DNA of 64,000 nucleotides from Streptomyces griseochromogenes (lineage in GTDB: Bacteria > Actinomycetota > Actinomycetes > Streptomycetales > Streptomycetaceae): NCBI RefSeq assembly GCF_001542625.1, contig NZ_CP016279.1, positions 5,580,001 to 5,644,000 on the forward strand, given 5' to 3'. Positions 1 through 7,732 of this stretch are shown one piece after another; within the stretch, counting starts at the first letter, position 1, and each line of letters opens with the position of its first letter. Below the pieces are notes generated by a model. It ran no database searches. It was given only the letters and a program-made list of their open reading frames with translations, and had not been told where the DNA came from. The translations under genes were made by a program, and so were the position numbers.

Positions 1-85
1 GCAGGGCCGGCCGGTCGGCTGCCGCACCACAGCCCGCGAGAACCACGACCAGCGTGGCGGCAGCCATCGTCCGTAAGAGCTTCAT
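1..85 (-). CDS. Lipoprotein, N-terminal part only (runs off the window)
   Basis: The reverse strand from ATG at 85 reads a classical lipoprotein signal: a short basic start (MKLLRT), a hydrophobic stretch and a lipobox ending LAGC, so the mature protein would be lipidated on Cys19 and anchored outside the membrane. A ribosome-binding site (AAGGA) lies about 8 bases upstream. Only 28 codons are inside the window, so function cannot be assigned. It follows the secreted-protein gene at 168-566 in the same direction, but a strong hairpin lies between them. Confidence 0.6.
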   Translation of the reverse strand, partial: MKLLRTMAAATLVVVLAGCGAAADRPAL

Positions 86-104
86 TCTCGTCCTTCGCAG
101 GAGT

Positions 105-140
105 GGCGCCCGCCGCCGCATGGAAGCGTCGGCGGGCGCC
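105..140 (-). terminator. Strong hairpin between secreted-protein and lipoprotein genes
   Basis: An 11-bp perfect inverted repeat (GGCGCCCGCCG at 105-115, complement at 130-140) with a 14-base loop sits 28 bases after the stop of the secreted-protein gene. It has no T-run, which is usual for streptomycete terminators. It probably ends or attenuates transcription before the lipoprotein gene. Confidence 0.6.
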
Positions 141-167
141 GGGTTCACGGACCGTTCCAGCCGAGGG

Positions 168-566
168 TCACGTCCAGCCGGGGTTGTCGATCTCCAGCGC
201 GTAGGTGATCGTGCCGCCCAGGTAGACGCTCTTCTGGCCTGGCTGCAGCTGCAGCGGCTTGTCCCCGGTCGCGTTATAGAACTGCGCCCAGTTCCAGTTC
301 GTCTGCTCGTAGGCGACGGGGGAGATCTGGCCCACGCCGAAGAGCTGTTGGGTGTTCTTGTAGCCGATGGAACCCGCGGCGCAGTAATTCGTGGTGCCGG
401 TGGTGAACACGGTGAGCCCGTTGGTCGGGCAGTTCACCCTGTCGATCGCGTGCGCGGGCGCGGCCATCGCCAGGCCGGCGCCTGCCAGAGCGAGGGCCGA
501 GACAGCGGCTCCCACCTTCCTGTGAATACTCCCACCACGGGGACTGGTTCGGGTCGAGCGACGCAT
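168..566 (-). CDS. Small secreted protein, possibly beta/gamma-crystallin (SKLP) fold
   Basis: A 132-residue protein with a long Streptomyces-type Sec signal: basic N-terminus, hydrophobic core around residues 18-36, and cleavage after APAHA near residue 40. The mature part is about 92 residues, rich in Gly, Thr, Tyr and Asn, with two Cys residues (NCPTNG and YCAAG) that could form a disulphide. Its composition recalls small secreted beta/gamma-crystallin or killer-toxin-like proteins, but that is inference. ATG 566 is preferred over the upstream in-frame start because GAAAGGA precedes it. IS110 copy 1 lies about 50 bases upstream and may have displaced the native promoter. Confidence 0.6.
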   Translation of the reverse strand: MRRSTRTSPRGGSIHRKVGAAVSALALAGAGLAMAAPAHAIDRVNCPTNGLTVFTTGTTNYCAAGSIGYKNTQQLFGVGQISPVAYEQTNWNWAQFYNATGDKPLQLQPGQKSVYLGGTITYALEIDNPGWT

Positions 567-620
567 GCGCTTGTTCCTTTCGTTGAGGTTTCCGGTCCTG
601 ATCGTCCGCAGCCCCCCCCC

Positions 621-856
621 ATTACCGTCTTCGTGGCCCCGCAACGGGGTTACCGGCCTTCGGAGTTGGCATGACTGCCTCCCCTTGTCGAGTGCATGGC
701 CTGGGGGGTGGTGTCACCAGCTCCGGAGGCACTGACAGACCGCTGATTAGGGGCATGACCACCGGCCTTTCCCCAGGTCGGGAGGCTCTTCGTAATGTGG
801 ATGTGGCGATCAGTGCCGTGGCAGGGCCGGACGAGTACGACCGGAGGACACTGCAC
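621..856 (+). ncRNA. Candidate IS110 bridge RNA region (left end, copy 1)
   Basis: The 236 bases between the element's left tip and the transposase start contain no convincing gene, although one frame stays open. In IS110-group elements this position encodes the bridge RNA whose loops pair with target and donor DNA (established for IS621). A compact hairpin (CCCCG-CAA-CGGGG, 637-649) and further stem-forming GC segments are visible. Transcription and loop assignment are inference. Confidence 0.5.
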
Positions 857-2059
857 GTGATCGACACCCGCGACATCGACGTCTACCTCGGCCTGGACGT
901 GGGCAAGGGCGAACACCACGCCACCGCCGTCACCCCGGCCGGCAAGAAAGCCTTCGACAAGCGGCTGCCCAACAGCGAGCCCAAACTCCGTGAGGTCTTC
1001 GCGAAACTGCAGGCCAAGCACGGCACCGTCCTCGTGGTCGTCGACCAGCCGGCCACGATCGGGGCCCTGCCGCTGGCCGTCGCCCGCGACATGGGCTGCC
1101 AGGTCGCCTATCTGCCCGGCCTCACGATGCGGCGGATAGCCGACCTCTACCCCGGCGAGGCCAAGACCGACGCCCGCGACGCATTCATCATCGCGGACGC
1201 AGCCCGCGCCATGCCGCACACCTTGCGCTCGCTCGACCTGGACGACGCCACCGTCGCCGAGCTGGAGATGATCGTCGGCTTCGACGACGACCTCGCCGCC
1301 GAAGCCACCCGACTGTCCAACCGGCTCCGCGGCCTGTTCACCCAGGTCCACCCTCACCTCGAACGCGTCCTGGGCCCGCGCATGCAGCACCCCGCCGTGC
1401 TGAAACTGCTCAGCCAGTTCGGCTCCCCAGCCCAGATCCGCAAGGCCGGACGCCGAAGGCTGATCACCCTGATCCGCCCCAAGGCTCCCAGGATGACGGA
1501 ACGGCTGATCGACGAGGTCTTCACCGCACTCGACGAACAGACGGTCATCGTCCCGGGCACGGACGCAGCCGCGCTGATCGTCCCCAGCCTGGCCGACTCG
1601 CTCCAAGCAGTCCTCGACCAGCGCAAACTCCTCGCTCACCGGATCGAGGAACTCCTGGAGGCCCACCCTCTTTCCCAGGTCCTGATGTCCATGCCCGGCA
1701 TCGGCATCAGGACCGGAGCCCGCATCCTCATCGACGTCGGCGACGGCACCAACTTCCCGTCCGCCGCCCACTTGGCCGCCTACGCCGGCCTCGCCCCGGC
1801 AACGAGAAGCTCGGGCTCCTCGATCCGCGGCGAACAGCCCTCCCGCCGGGGAAACAAGCAGCTCAAGCGGGCTTTCTTCCTCTCCGCCTTCGCTGCCCTG
1901 GCCGACCCGACCTCCCGCACCTACTACGACAAGAAGATCGCCCAGGGAAAGCACCACACCCAAGCCCTCCTCTGCCTCGCCAGACGTCGGGCCGACGTGC
2001 TCTTCGCCATGCTCCGCGACGGCACCTTCTACCAACCCCCAACCCCGATCACCCCTTGA
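857..2059 (+). CDS. IS110-family transposase (RuvC-like plus C-terminal Tnp domain), copy 1
   Basis: A 400-residue recombinase of normal IS110 length. It starts at GTG 857 with GGAGG ten bases upstream; the open frame continues upstream to 671 but that part is left-end DNA. The N-terminal DEDD/RuvC-like domain begins DVYLGLDVGKGEHH (Asp14) and includes KTDARDA. The C-terminal IS116/IS110/IS902 domain contains the MPGIGIRTG helix-hairpin-helix and AAYAGLAPATRSSGSS, which holds the likely serine nucleophile. It is identical in translation to the copy at 8528-9730. It catalyses RNA-guided insertion and excision in characterised relatives. Confidence 0.93.
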   Translation: MIDTRDIDVYLGLDVGKGEHHATAVTPAGKKAFDKRLPNSEPKLREVFAKLQAKHGTVLVVVDQPATIGALPLAVARDMGCQVAYLPGLTMRRIADLYPGEAKTDARDAFIIADAARAMPHTLRSLDLDDATVAELEMIVGFDDDLAAEATRLSNRLRGLFTQVHPHLERVLGPRMQHPAVLKLLSQFGSPAQIRKAGRRRLITLIRPKAPRMTERLIDEVFTALDEQTVIVPGTDAAALIVPSLADSLQAVLDQRKLLAHRIEELLEAHPLSQVLMSMPGIGIRTGARILIDVGDGTNFPSAAHLAAYAGLAPATRSSGSSIRGEQPSRRGNKQLKRAFFLSAFAALADPTSRTYYDKKIAQGKHHTQALLCLARRRADVLFAMLRDGTFYQPPTPITP

Positions 2060-2194
2060 CCAAAGTCATAGGGGCACCCCCCCCACGGCAGTGACCAGGC
2101 AGAACGGCCGGAAGAAGAATCGGCAGCTTTCCCGGCAGATATCCCCTGTGGTGTACTCACCTGCGCAGATCTGGATCATCCGGCGGGGGGCGTG

Positions 2195-3472
2195 ATGAAC
2201 GAGGACGGATTCGGGGCACTGTTACGCGCCCGGCGCAGCGGGGCCGGGCTGACGCAGGAGGAGCTCGCCGAACGCTCGGGACTGAGCGTGCGGGCCATCC
2301 GTGACCTCGAGCACGGCAGGGTCGCCCGGCCCCGCCGGGAAACGCTGCGGCTGCTGGCCACGGCCCTCGGCCTGCCAGAGGACGAGGGCGAGGAACTCCT
2401 TCGCCTTGCCCGCCAGGCGTTACCACCGGCCCGACCCGGGCGCGCCGACGCCGAGTTACCGACCGCTCCCGCCACGACGGCACCCACCCGCGGTGACGAT
2501 CCGCATCCAGCACTCGTCCCGCCAGACGAGCCGGCCACGCTCCCCAGCGGCGAGGCCAGCGGCCATCAAGCCGGACACGAGCGTGGGAGAAGACCCGCGG
2601 CACACTACGGCATCCTGCTCACCGCCCTGCTGACGGTCACCGCGCTCTCCTCCGACCGAAGCCCGCTGCCCGCGCCGCCGTCCCACGACAGCCCCCGTGC
2701 CTCCCGGACCACGCATAGAAGCCCGCTGCCCGCACTGCCGTCCCACCACGGCCCGCGCGTCTCCCGGACCACGAGTAGGGGTGCCTATGCCGCCCGGATC
2801 GGCAACTACGACGTCACGTCCCCTTACGGTCCGTTGATCACCGGGACCGATCTGCAGGTGCTGCACACGGTCGCCCGCGGCGAGACACTGATCGTCACCG
2901 TCGCGCTCACCGGTGCGGGCTCAGGTGCGGTCACCGTGACCGACACGGCCGGAAACACCTACCGGCCGGCCGGGCAGATCAACGACCACGGCCGCCTGCA
3001 GCTCTTCGCAGTCCTCCGTGCCAGGCCGCTGGACACGCTCGATCAGATCACCATTCGCTGGCCGAGAGCCACCGCCGCCCACACCGCAGTCGACGCATTC
3101 CGGGGGATCACCGCCGCCGGACCCTGGACCGAGGCCGAATCAGACATCGGCCACTGGATCCCCGCCGGATCGGACACCGGCACCAGCACCGAATCCATCA
3201 ACATGGGCGGCCTGCCACTGTGTTCCGCAGGTGACCTCATCTTCACCGCCGTGAACGCCTCAACCGGCCCCGCCCCCCAATTCGATGCGCCCTGGCAGGA
3301 AACGCCCTGGCAGCCCGTGGACCCGACACCCCACAACCCCACGCTCACGACGGCCTACCGCTCCATCACCTCCACAGCCAACGACTGCACGGTCCAGGGC
3401 ACCGCGACCCCACCATGGCAGTCCATCACCCTGCGCCTCCACGCAATGGCAAGACCAAGCAGCACGCACTGA
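2195..3472 (+). CDS. Membrane-anchored XRE-family helix-turn-helix protein with extracytoplasmic domain
   Basis: A 425-residue protein. Residues 5-60 form a Cro/C1-type helix-turn-helix (LTQEELAERSGLSVRAIRDL). A proline-rich linker leads to a single transmembrane segment near 137-152. Two 20-residue tandem repeats (each starting RSPLPA) follow at about 155-194, then a roughly 230-residue Thr/Gly-rich domain predicted to lie outside the cell. A GTG at 2192 is an alternative start; a G-rich Shine-Dalgarno run lies just before both. The layout suggests a one-component sensor linking an outside signal to DNA binding. The ligand is unknown and no partner gene is adjacent. Confidence 0.7.
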   Translation: MNEDGFGALLRARRSGAGLTQEELAERSGLSVRAIRDLEHGRVARPRRETLRLLATALGLPEDEGEELLRLARQALPPARPGRADAELPTAPATTAPTRGDDPHPALVPPDEPATLPSGEASGHQAGHERGRRPAAHYGILLTALLTVTALSSDRSPLPAPPSHDSPRASRTTHRSPLPALPSHHGPRVSRTTSRGAYAARIGNYDVTSPYGPLITGTDLQVLHTVARGETLIVTVALTGAGSGAVTVTDTAGNTYRPAGQINDHGRLQLFAVLRARPLDTLDQITIRWPRATAAHTAVDAFRGITAAGPWTEAESDIGHWIPAGSDTGTSTESINMGGLPLCSAGDLIFTAVNASTGPAPQFDAPWQETPWQPVDPTPHNPTLTTAYRSITSTANDCTVQGTATPPWQSITLRLHAMARPSSTH

Positions 3473-3891
3473 AGTCGATGCCTGGCATCCTGCTGCGTTG
3501 CCGGACAGACCACCGCTCCGCCGCCCTCGGCACCACGACCGGCAAGGAGACCGTGCGCGCGCACTGACGGCTCCCGAGCTCCTCACTCCCCCACCAACCG
3601 TGCATCAGCGTCGTGCCAGCAGCAGTCAGGGTGAAGCGGTAGCGGCCGGGGTTCACAGCCGCCACCCGGCGATCATGCAGTCGCAGGAGGAGTCCTGCCA
3701 GCGCAGGCCCAGTCCGGGCACGGTCCGCCGGCAAGTCGCGACGGCCGGCGCCCCGCAGGCTGAGCACGGATAGCGGCTCGGCGAGTAGATGCGGTCCCGG
3801 CTTCCGGAGTACCGCAACAGCCCGCCCGGGACTGGATCCAGGGTCGCGAGACCGATACCCAGGGCCGCGAGGATCTGCAGGTCATCCCCAC
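3473..3891. other. Gene-free stretch of about 420 bases
   Basis: No convincing gene. Open frames on both strands lack a start signal and family resemblance. A reverse-strand frame around 3653-3880 has a few Cys residues but no ribosome-binding site. Confidence 0.4.
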
Positions 3892-4227
3892 ATGACCGCC
3901 CCCTTGTCGCCCCCTGATCCCGCGGGCAGCGCACCGCCCATTATCGAACATGCAAACGAACCATGTCCGGTGACCCGTCTCGACATGCTGCGCTTCGCCC
4001 GCCGCGTCGTCGAACAGCAGGCCACACGGCAGCTGGCCCTCATCGACCGGTGGATCGCAGACGAGGAGCAGCGCGAGGCGCAGCGACGGGCAGCCGGGGC
4101 GCGTAAGGACCGGGCGGCGGCCTGGCTGATCCAGTACGGCCTGAACCGGACCAACGCCGACGCCATGCACGTCGGTGACTGCTGGGCGGCAAGGAAGACC
4201 GGGCGGTGCCGCGTTGCAGGCCGTTAG
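3892..4227 (+). CDS. DUF6233-type protein, C-terminally shortened
   Basis: A 111-residue protein with a Gln/Arg/Glu-rich helix (residues 40-75) followed by the block AWLIQYGLNRTNADAMHVGDC, close to the WLxxxGLNR...HVGDC signature of DUF6233 proteins common in Streptomyces. Family members usually continue with a second Cys-rich segment (ACPHC-like). Here the frame ends shortly after CRVAG, so the gene looks truncated. Function is unknown. It lies 9 bases before the endonuclease-like gene and may be cotranscribed with it. Confidence 0.55.
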   Translation: MTAPLSPPDPAGSAPPIIEHANEPCPVTRLDMLRFARRVVEQQATRQLALIDRWIADEEQREAQRRAAGARKDRAAAWLIQYGLNRTNADAMHVGDCWAARKTGRCRVAGR

Positions 4228-4236
4228 CCTGTCGGT

Positions 4237-5580
4237 ATGTCAGAGCGTGTCATGCCCGGTCGTACGGACGGCCTGATCACCCTGGGGGCCGCGGACGCTC
4301 TGTGGGTCGATTTGACGGCCGACAGTGCTGTGCCGACGGCTTCCGGGGCATTCACCTGCTCTCCTTCCTGTGCCCGGGTGGGGTACGTCCTGCTCGGCGG
4401 CCATGCGGTGGCCACGGTGAAAGCGAGCGGCAGTCAGTGGAGTGTTCCGGAGGTTGAGGTGCGCCGGGCGGCCGCGGAACTGAACGCGGTGGGGATGGAT
4501 GGGCAAGACCTCGTCCGCATCGGTCCGTTTCGTGGGGCGCCGAGGCAGGCGTGCAACGAGGAAACGCCCCTGCGTTGGCGCCAGCGCATCACGCGGGAAC
4601 TGCAGGAGCTGCGCGGCCCCGAGCGGGCAGCACGACGTGAAGACGCCCAGCCATACCATCTGGCGGGGATCGACTGGCGGCAGATACTCGTGGAGCAGAC
4701 CCGCGACGGGACACAGCGGACGTGGTGGCTGCCGCGCGCTGTGGTCAGGCTGCTCGACGCGGCCGAGCACACCGAAACGCAGTGGCTGCAAGCCGCGCGA
4801 ACCCGCCAGGCAGGCGCAGCCGTCACCGAGCCACCCTCCCACCCCCGCCAGGCACGAGCCGCCGACGGCCGGCAGACGACCAGCCCCGAGGGCCCCAACG
4901 CCTCACTGCGCCCGTACAACGCAGAGCTGGAAGGCCAGCTGTACTCGGTGCTCAGCAGGAAGCCCGGCACCTCCCGCAGGGTGGCCGGGTGGGCATGCGC
5001 CGTCTGCCGCACCGCGCCCGCCGCCGTCCTCGACCACTGCCACGAACACGGCTACGTCCGCGCCCCCGTCTGCCAGTCCTGCAACACACAAGAACGGCCC
5101 GACCACCTGTACAGCAACGACATCCGCGTGGCGAACCGCTACACACGCCTCTTCCACACCGAAGCCGACCACTGGCTCCGCCACTGGCACCGCTGCCCCG
5201 GCTGCCGCGCACGCAACACCCTGCCCCTGCCGCACCTTGCCGCATGGACCGCCCACATAGCCTGCCGATCGCTGCGCCCGACCCACCGCGCCCCCCGCGG
5301 GCGCAAGCCCTGCGGTGTCCTGCGCGTGTCCTGGACAGGCAGCCAGAACGCGCCCCGATCCTGCCTGCTCACAGTCACCGTCGACTTCTGCCCCTCCGGC
5401 GAGCACCGCGTCCTGGCCCAAGTCCCCTACCGCGAAGCCGCCGAGCGGTTTCGCATCTGGTTGGCCGAGACAGCCCCCGCCGTAGCAGCCGCAGCCGGTC
5501 CTGACCGCTTGGACGGCCTCCCTGCCCAGATCCGACCAGTCATCGCGGACACCAGCGGCGAGGACCAAGCACTGTTCTGA
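4237..5580 (+). CDS. Endonuclease VII-like (His-Me finger) domain protein
   Basis: A 447-residue protein. Around residues 253-285 it carries CAVCRTAP, then LDHCHEHGYVRAPVCQSCNT, matching the recombination endonuclease VII signature: two CxxC zinc pairs surrounding a DH-H catalytic core. A second CPGC motif lies near residue 320. The N-terminal 220 residues and C-terminal 130 residues are not recognised. In phage T4 the family cleaves branched DNA; many actinobacterial copies are uncharacterised and some are restriction-like. It lies inside the IS110-bounded segment behind a DUF6233 gene. Catalytic residues look intact. Confidence 0.75.
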   Translation: MSERVMPGRTDGLITLGAADALWVDLTADSAVPTASGAFTCSPSCARVGYVLLGGHAVATVKASGSQWSVPEVEVRRAAAELNAVGMDGQDLVRIGPFRGAPRQACNEETPLRWRQRITRELQELRGPERAARREDAQPYHLAGIDWRQILVEQTRDGTQRTWWLPRAVVRLLDAAEHTETQWLQAARTRQAGAAVTEPPSHPRQARAADGRQTTSPEGPNASLRPYNAELEGQLYSVLSRKPGTSRRVAGWACAVCRTAPAAVLDHCHEHGYVRAPVCQSCNTQERPDHLYSNDIRVANRYTRLFHTEADHWLRHWHRCPGCRARNTLPLPHLAAWTAHIACRSLRPTHRAPRGRKPCGVLRVSWTGSQNAPRSCLLTVTVDFCPSGEHRVLAQVPYREAAERFRIWLAETAPAVAAAAGPDRLDGLPAQIRPVIADTSGEDQALF

Positions 5581-5870
5581 GCGAACACCGGGAGACCTGA
5601 CACCCCAACGTCACCCCGCAGTTGCCGGCACCCGACACCCCGCACGCCCCAGCGAAATGCGCAGCAGAGTTACCCCGGACCCTGCTGCGCGATTGCAGGA
5701 CGTGGCCAGTGATGCGATAGGAGGCGCCCCTTGAAGCCCAGGCGCCATCGACCCATCAGACACGGCTTAACTGATCATTTCAGAATGAAGCGCTTGGCCA
5801 GAAGTGTCGGCTCTTGCGGCTCGCATAGGCTGGCCGGTCTCATCCGACGCACCGCGACGAGGATCAGCCC

Positions 5871-6398
5871 ATGCACAACAGCACCAGGATCCGCCTGATC
5901 GAGCCCGCCGACGCCGCCCCGATAGCCGCGCATCGGGTGCGGGACCTCGAGGCTTTCCGGCCGTGGGAACCGGCCCAACCGGCCGACTTCTTCACCCCGG
6001 AGGGCCAGGCAGAACGGATCGACAGGCTGCTGGCCGGATACCGGGCCGGCTCGGTCTGGCCAGGCGTGGTGCTCGCCGACGACCAGGTGATCGGGCAGGT
6101 CACCGTCGGAGGCATCCTGCCGCAGCCGCACCTGCGCCGCGGCTCCGTCGGATACTGGATCGCCAGCGTCGCCCAGAACAAAGGGCACGCCGGTCACGCC
6201 GTCGGGCTTGTACTCCGGGTGATGACGGACGAACTCGGGTTGCACCGCGCCGAGGCATCCACCAATCTGGAGAACCTGCCGTCGCAACGGGTGCTGCGCC
6301 GCAACGGGTTCAGCCCGTACGGCGTCGCACACTCCTCGATCTTTCTCGACGGGAGCTGGCGGGACGGGCTGCTGTGGGAGCGAATCCTGGGCGACTGA
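5871..6398 (+). CDS. GNAT-family N-acetyltransferase (RimJ/RimL-like)
   Basis: A 175-residue protein of normal GNAT length. The N-terminus (IRLIEPADAAPIAAH) and the central VIGQVTVGGI strand match the ribosomal-protein-alanine acetyltransferase type. The region around IASVAQNKGHAGHAVGLVL is the acetyl-CoA-binding motif, although the usual Q/RxxGxG/A is changed to QNKGHAGHA. The C-terminus RVLRRNGFSPYG is the typical NxxSxRVLxKxGF block. It likely transfers acetyl groups to an amine or protein N-terminus; the substrate is unknown. It is probably transcribed alone and faces an IS relic. Confidence 0.8.
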   Translation: MHNSTRIRLIEPADAAPIAAHRVRDLEAFRPWEPAQPADFFTPEGQAERIDRLLAGYRAGSVWPGVVLADDQVIGQVTVGGILPQPHLRRGSVGYWIASVAQNKGHAGHAVGLVLRVMTDELGLHRAEASTNLENLPSQRVLRRNGFSPYGVAHSSIFLDGSWRDGLLWERILGD

Positions 6399-6404
6399 CT
6401 GATC

Positions 6405-6532
6405 GTTACACAACGAGGTCCGCAGGCGGCGGAGGCAATGAGGCTGCAGGCCAGTTCGAGCAGGCCCTGTTGGAGGTCAGCACGCCGTTCGTAGCGGATG
6501 CGGAGTCGTTTGAACTGGTGAAGCCAGGCTAA
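6405..6532 (-). pseudogene. C-terminal part of an older IS5-family transposase
   Basis: The reverse strand encodes LAWLHQFKRLRIRYERR and ELACSLI, the typical C-terminus of an IS5-family DDE transposase. A one-base deletion near 6430 shifts the frame before the expected LRRLRTS ending. The other half lies at 7386-7690. The two halves were separated by insertion of the 853-bp IS at 6533-7385. Confidence 0.8.
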
Positions 6533-6541
6533 GAAGTCATC

Positions 6542-6976
6542 TCATTTGGTGAGTCTGCGGTAGCAGATGAGGGTGCAGGCGATGCTGGTGAAGGCCAGGA
6601 AGTGTTCGGCTTTGCGTTCGTAGCGGCGGTGGAGGCGGCGGCATCCGGCGAGCCAGGCCATGGTGCGTTCGATCGTCCAGCGGTGGCGGCCCAGCCGTGT
6701 GGAGGGCTCGATGCCTTTGCGGGCGATGCGATGTCGGATGCCGCGGCTGCGTAACCATCGGCGCAGGTGGTTGTAGTCGTAGCCTTTGTCGCCGTGGAGT
6801 TTGGCGGGCCGTCGTCGGCGCGGTCCGCGCCGGGAGCGAATGGGTAGGATGCCTCGCACGAGCGGTTCGAGGGCCTGGCTGTCGTGCAGGTTGGCACCGG
6901 ATATCCCGACGGACAGGGGCAGCCCGGTACGCTCGGTGATCAAGTGGATCTTTGAACCGTACTTGCCGCGATCCAC
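6542..6976 (-). CDS. IS5-family transposase OrfB (catalytic DDE domain), copy 1
   Basis: The frame codes for the C-terminal half of an IS427-type transposase: GKYGSKIHLITERTGLPLSV, a central LHGDKGYDY (second catalytic Asp), and RHRWTIERTMAWL with the DDE glutamate in the Y/RxxxE region. It has no clear ribosome-binding site and starts 15 bases after OrfA stops. It is almost certainly made as an OrfAB fusion by a -1 frameshift. It differs from the 48-kb copy by one residue (GILPIR versus GIPPIR). Confidence 0.9.
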   Translation of the reverse strand: MDRGKYGSKIHLITERTGLPLSVGISGANLHDSQALEPLVRGILPIRSRRGPRRRRPAKLHGDKGYDYNHLRRWLRSRGIRHRIARKGIEPSTRLGRHRWTIERTMAWLAGCRRLHRRYERKAEHFLAFTSIACTLICYRRLTK

Positions 6977-6990
6977 CGGATTCGGACCTG

Positions 6991-7347
6991 TCAGGTCCCC
7001 TTTTTCAGGGCTCGCATGTTCACCGAGTCGATCGCGCAGCGAGACCAGTCCAGTTCACCGCGAGAGCCGAGTTCGTCGAGGACCAGGCGATGGAGCTTCG
7101 CCCACACCCGGGCCTTCGACCACTCGGCGAAGCGCCGGTGAGCCGTGGGCCCTGAAAGCCCGAACGAGGCGGACGGCAGTTGCTGCCACGTGCAGCCCGA
7201 CGTGGCCACGAACACGATCGCAGCCAACACCTCCCGGTCGCCGTGCCGGCGCCGGCCACCACCCTGAGGCCGACTCGGCGCCTCCGGAACCACTCGCTGG
7301 AACAACTCCCACAGCTCATCCGGCACAAGCCGCTCAACGATCCCCAC
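6991..7347 (-). CDS. IS5-family transposase OrfA (DUF4096 N-terminal domain), copy 1
   Basis: A 118-residue N-terminal domain of the transposase with the typical LVPDELWELFQRVVPE start, FVATSGCTWQQLP and HRRFAEWSKARVWAKLHRL blocks. The end (SVNMRALKKG) lies over the slippery run AAAAAGGGG (reverse complement of 6997-7005). A -1 shift there gives GDLTGPNPVDRGKYG and joins OrfB in frame. OrfA alone may act as a DNA-binding inhibitor, as in other two-frame IS elements. Confidence 0.9.
   Translation of the reverse strand: MGIVERLVPDELWELFQRVVPEAPSRPQGGGRRRHGDREVLAAIVFVATSGCTWQQLPSASFGLSGPTAHRRFAEWSKARVWAKLHRLVLDELGSRGELDWSRCAIDSVNMRALKKGT
6997..7005 (-). promoter_or_regulatory. Probable programmed -1 frameshift site (orfA/orfB)
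   Basis: The heptamer-like run AAAAAGGGG precedes the OrfA stop by one codon. Slipping back one base continues into OrfB without loss of conserved residues. The same site is at 48311-48319 in copy 2. Confidence 0.75.
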
Positions 7348-7385
7348 ATCTGGAGCCTATCGAACACCCCAAATGAGATGACCTC

Positions 7386-7690
7386 TAAGGCGCGCTCGAC
7401 TGCCCAGCGGACCTTGCCCAGTCCGGAGCCGTGGGCGGCACCGCGTCGGGCTATCACGGGTTTGATGCCGCGTTTCCACAGCAGGCGGCGGTACTTGTCG
7501 AAGTCATAGCCCCGGTCGGCGTCCAGTCGCCGGGGCGTGCGCCGAGAGCGTCCCCGCAGGCCCCTGATCGGGAGAACCGCATTCAGCAGGGGCAGAAGCT
7601 GAGTGACGTCGTGCCGGTTGCCGCCGGTGAGCGTGACGGCGAGCGGGGTTCCGTGCCGGTCGCTGGTCGTCACTCCAGCAGTCCCTGCTA
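7386..7690 (-). pseudogene. Middle part of the older IS5-family transposase
   Basis: The reverse strand reads SDRHGTPLAVTLTGGNRHD, then LDADRGYDFDKYRRLLWKRG and KVRWAVERAL, the central DDE region of an IS5 transposase. It ends exactly at the TAA duplication, and the frame resumes at 6532 with LAWLHQFKRL. The N-terminal domain upstream of about 7690 is missing, so the element was already broken before or after the second insertion. Confidence 0.8.
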
Positions 7691-7732
7691 GCGTCGGCCG
7701 GGCCAGGTGATCGACTATGGACGGATGGTCGG

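Larger units (their letters stand above)
614..2084 (+). mobile_element. IS110-family insertion sequence, copy 1
   Basis: The same sequence occurs inverted at 8503-9973 with an identical transposase. The left end reads ATTACCGTCTTCGTGG after a C-run and the right end reads CATAGGGGCA before a C-run. Both copies sit in C-tracts, so the exact ends are ambiguous by a few bases. There are no obvious terminal inverted repeats, as expected for IS110 elements. It has a long non-coding left end of about 236 bases before the transposase. Confidence 0.85.
6533..7385 (-). mobile_element. 853-bp IS5-family (IS427-type) insertion sequence, copy 1
   Basis: It is bounded by near-perfect terminal inverted repeats (GAAGTCATCTCATTTGG left, GAGGTCATCTCATTTGG right) and flanked by a TAA target duplication (6530-6532 and 7386-7388). 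It carries orfA and orfB on the reverse strand. A nearly identical copy with a TTA duplication is at 47847-48699. It is inserted in an older IS5 transposase. Confidence 0.95.

Noticed and set aside
671..856. Upstream extension of the IS110 transposase frame
   Set aside because: GTG 857 with GGAGG fits the family start; the extension is non-coding left-end DNA.
650..2035. Long open frames opposite the IS110 transposases (also 8552-9937)
   Set aside because: Mirror frames of a high-GC gene; no start signal or family likeness.
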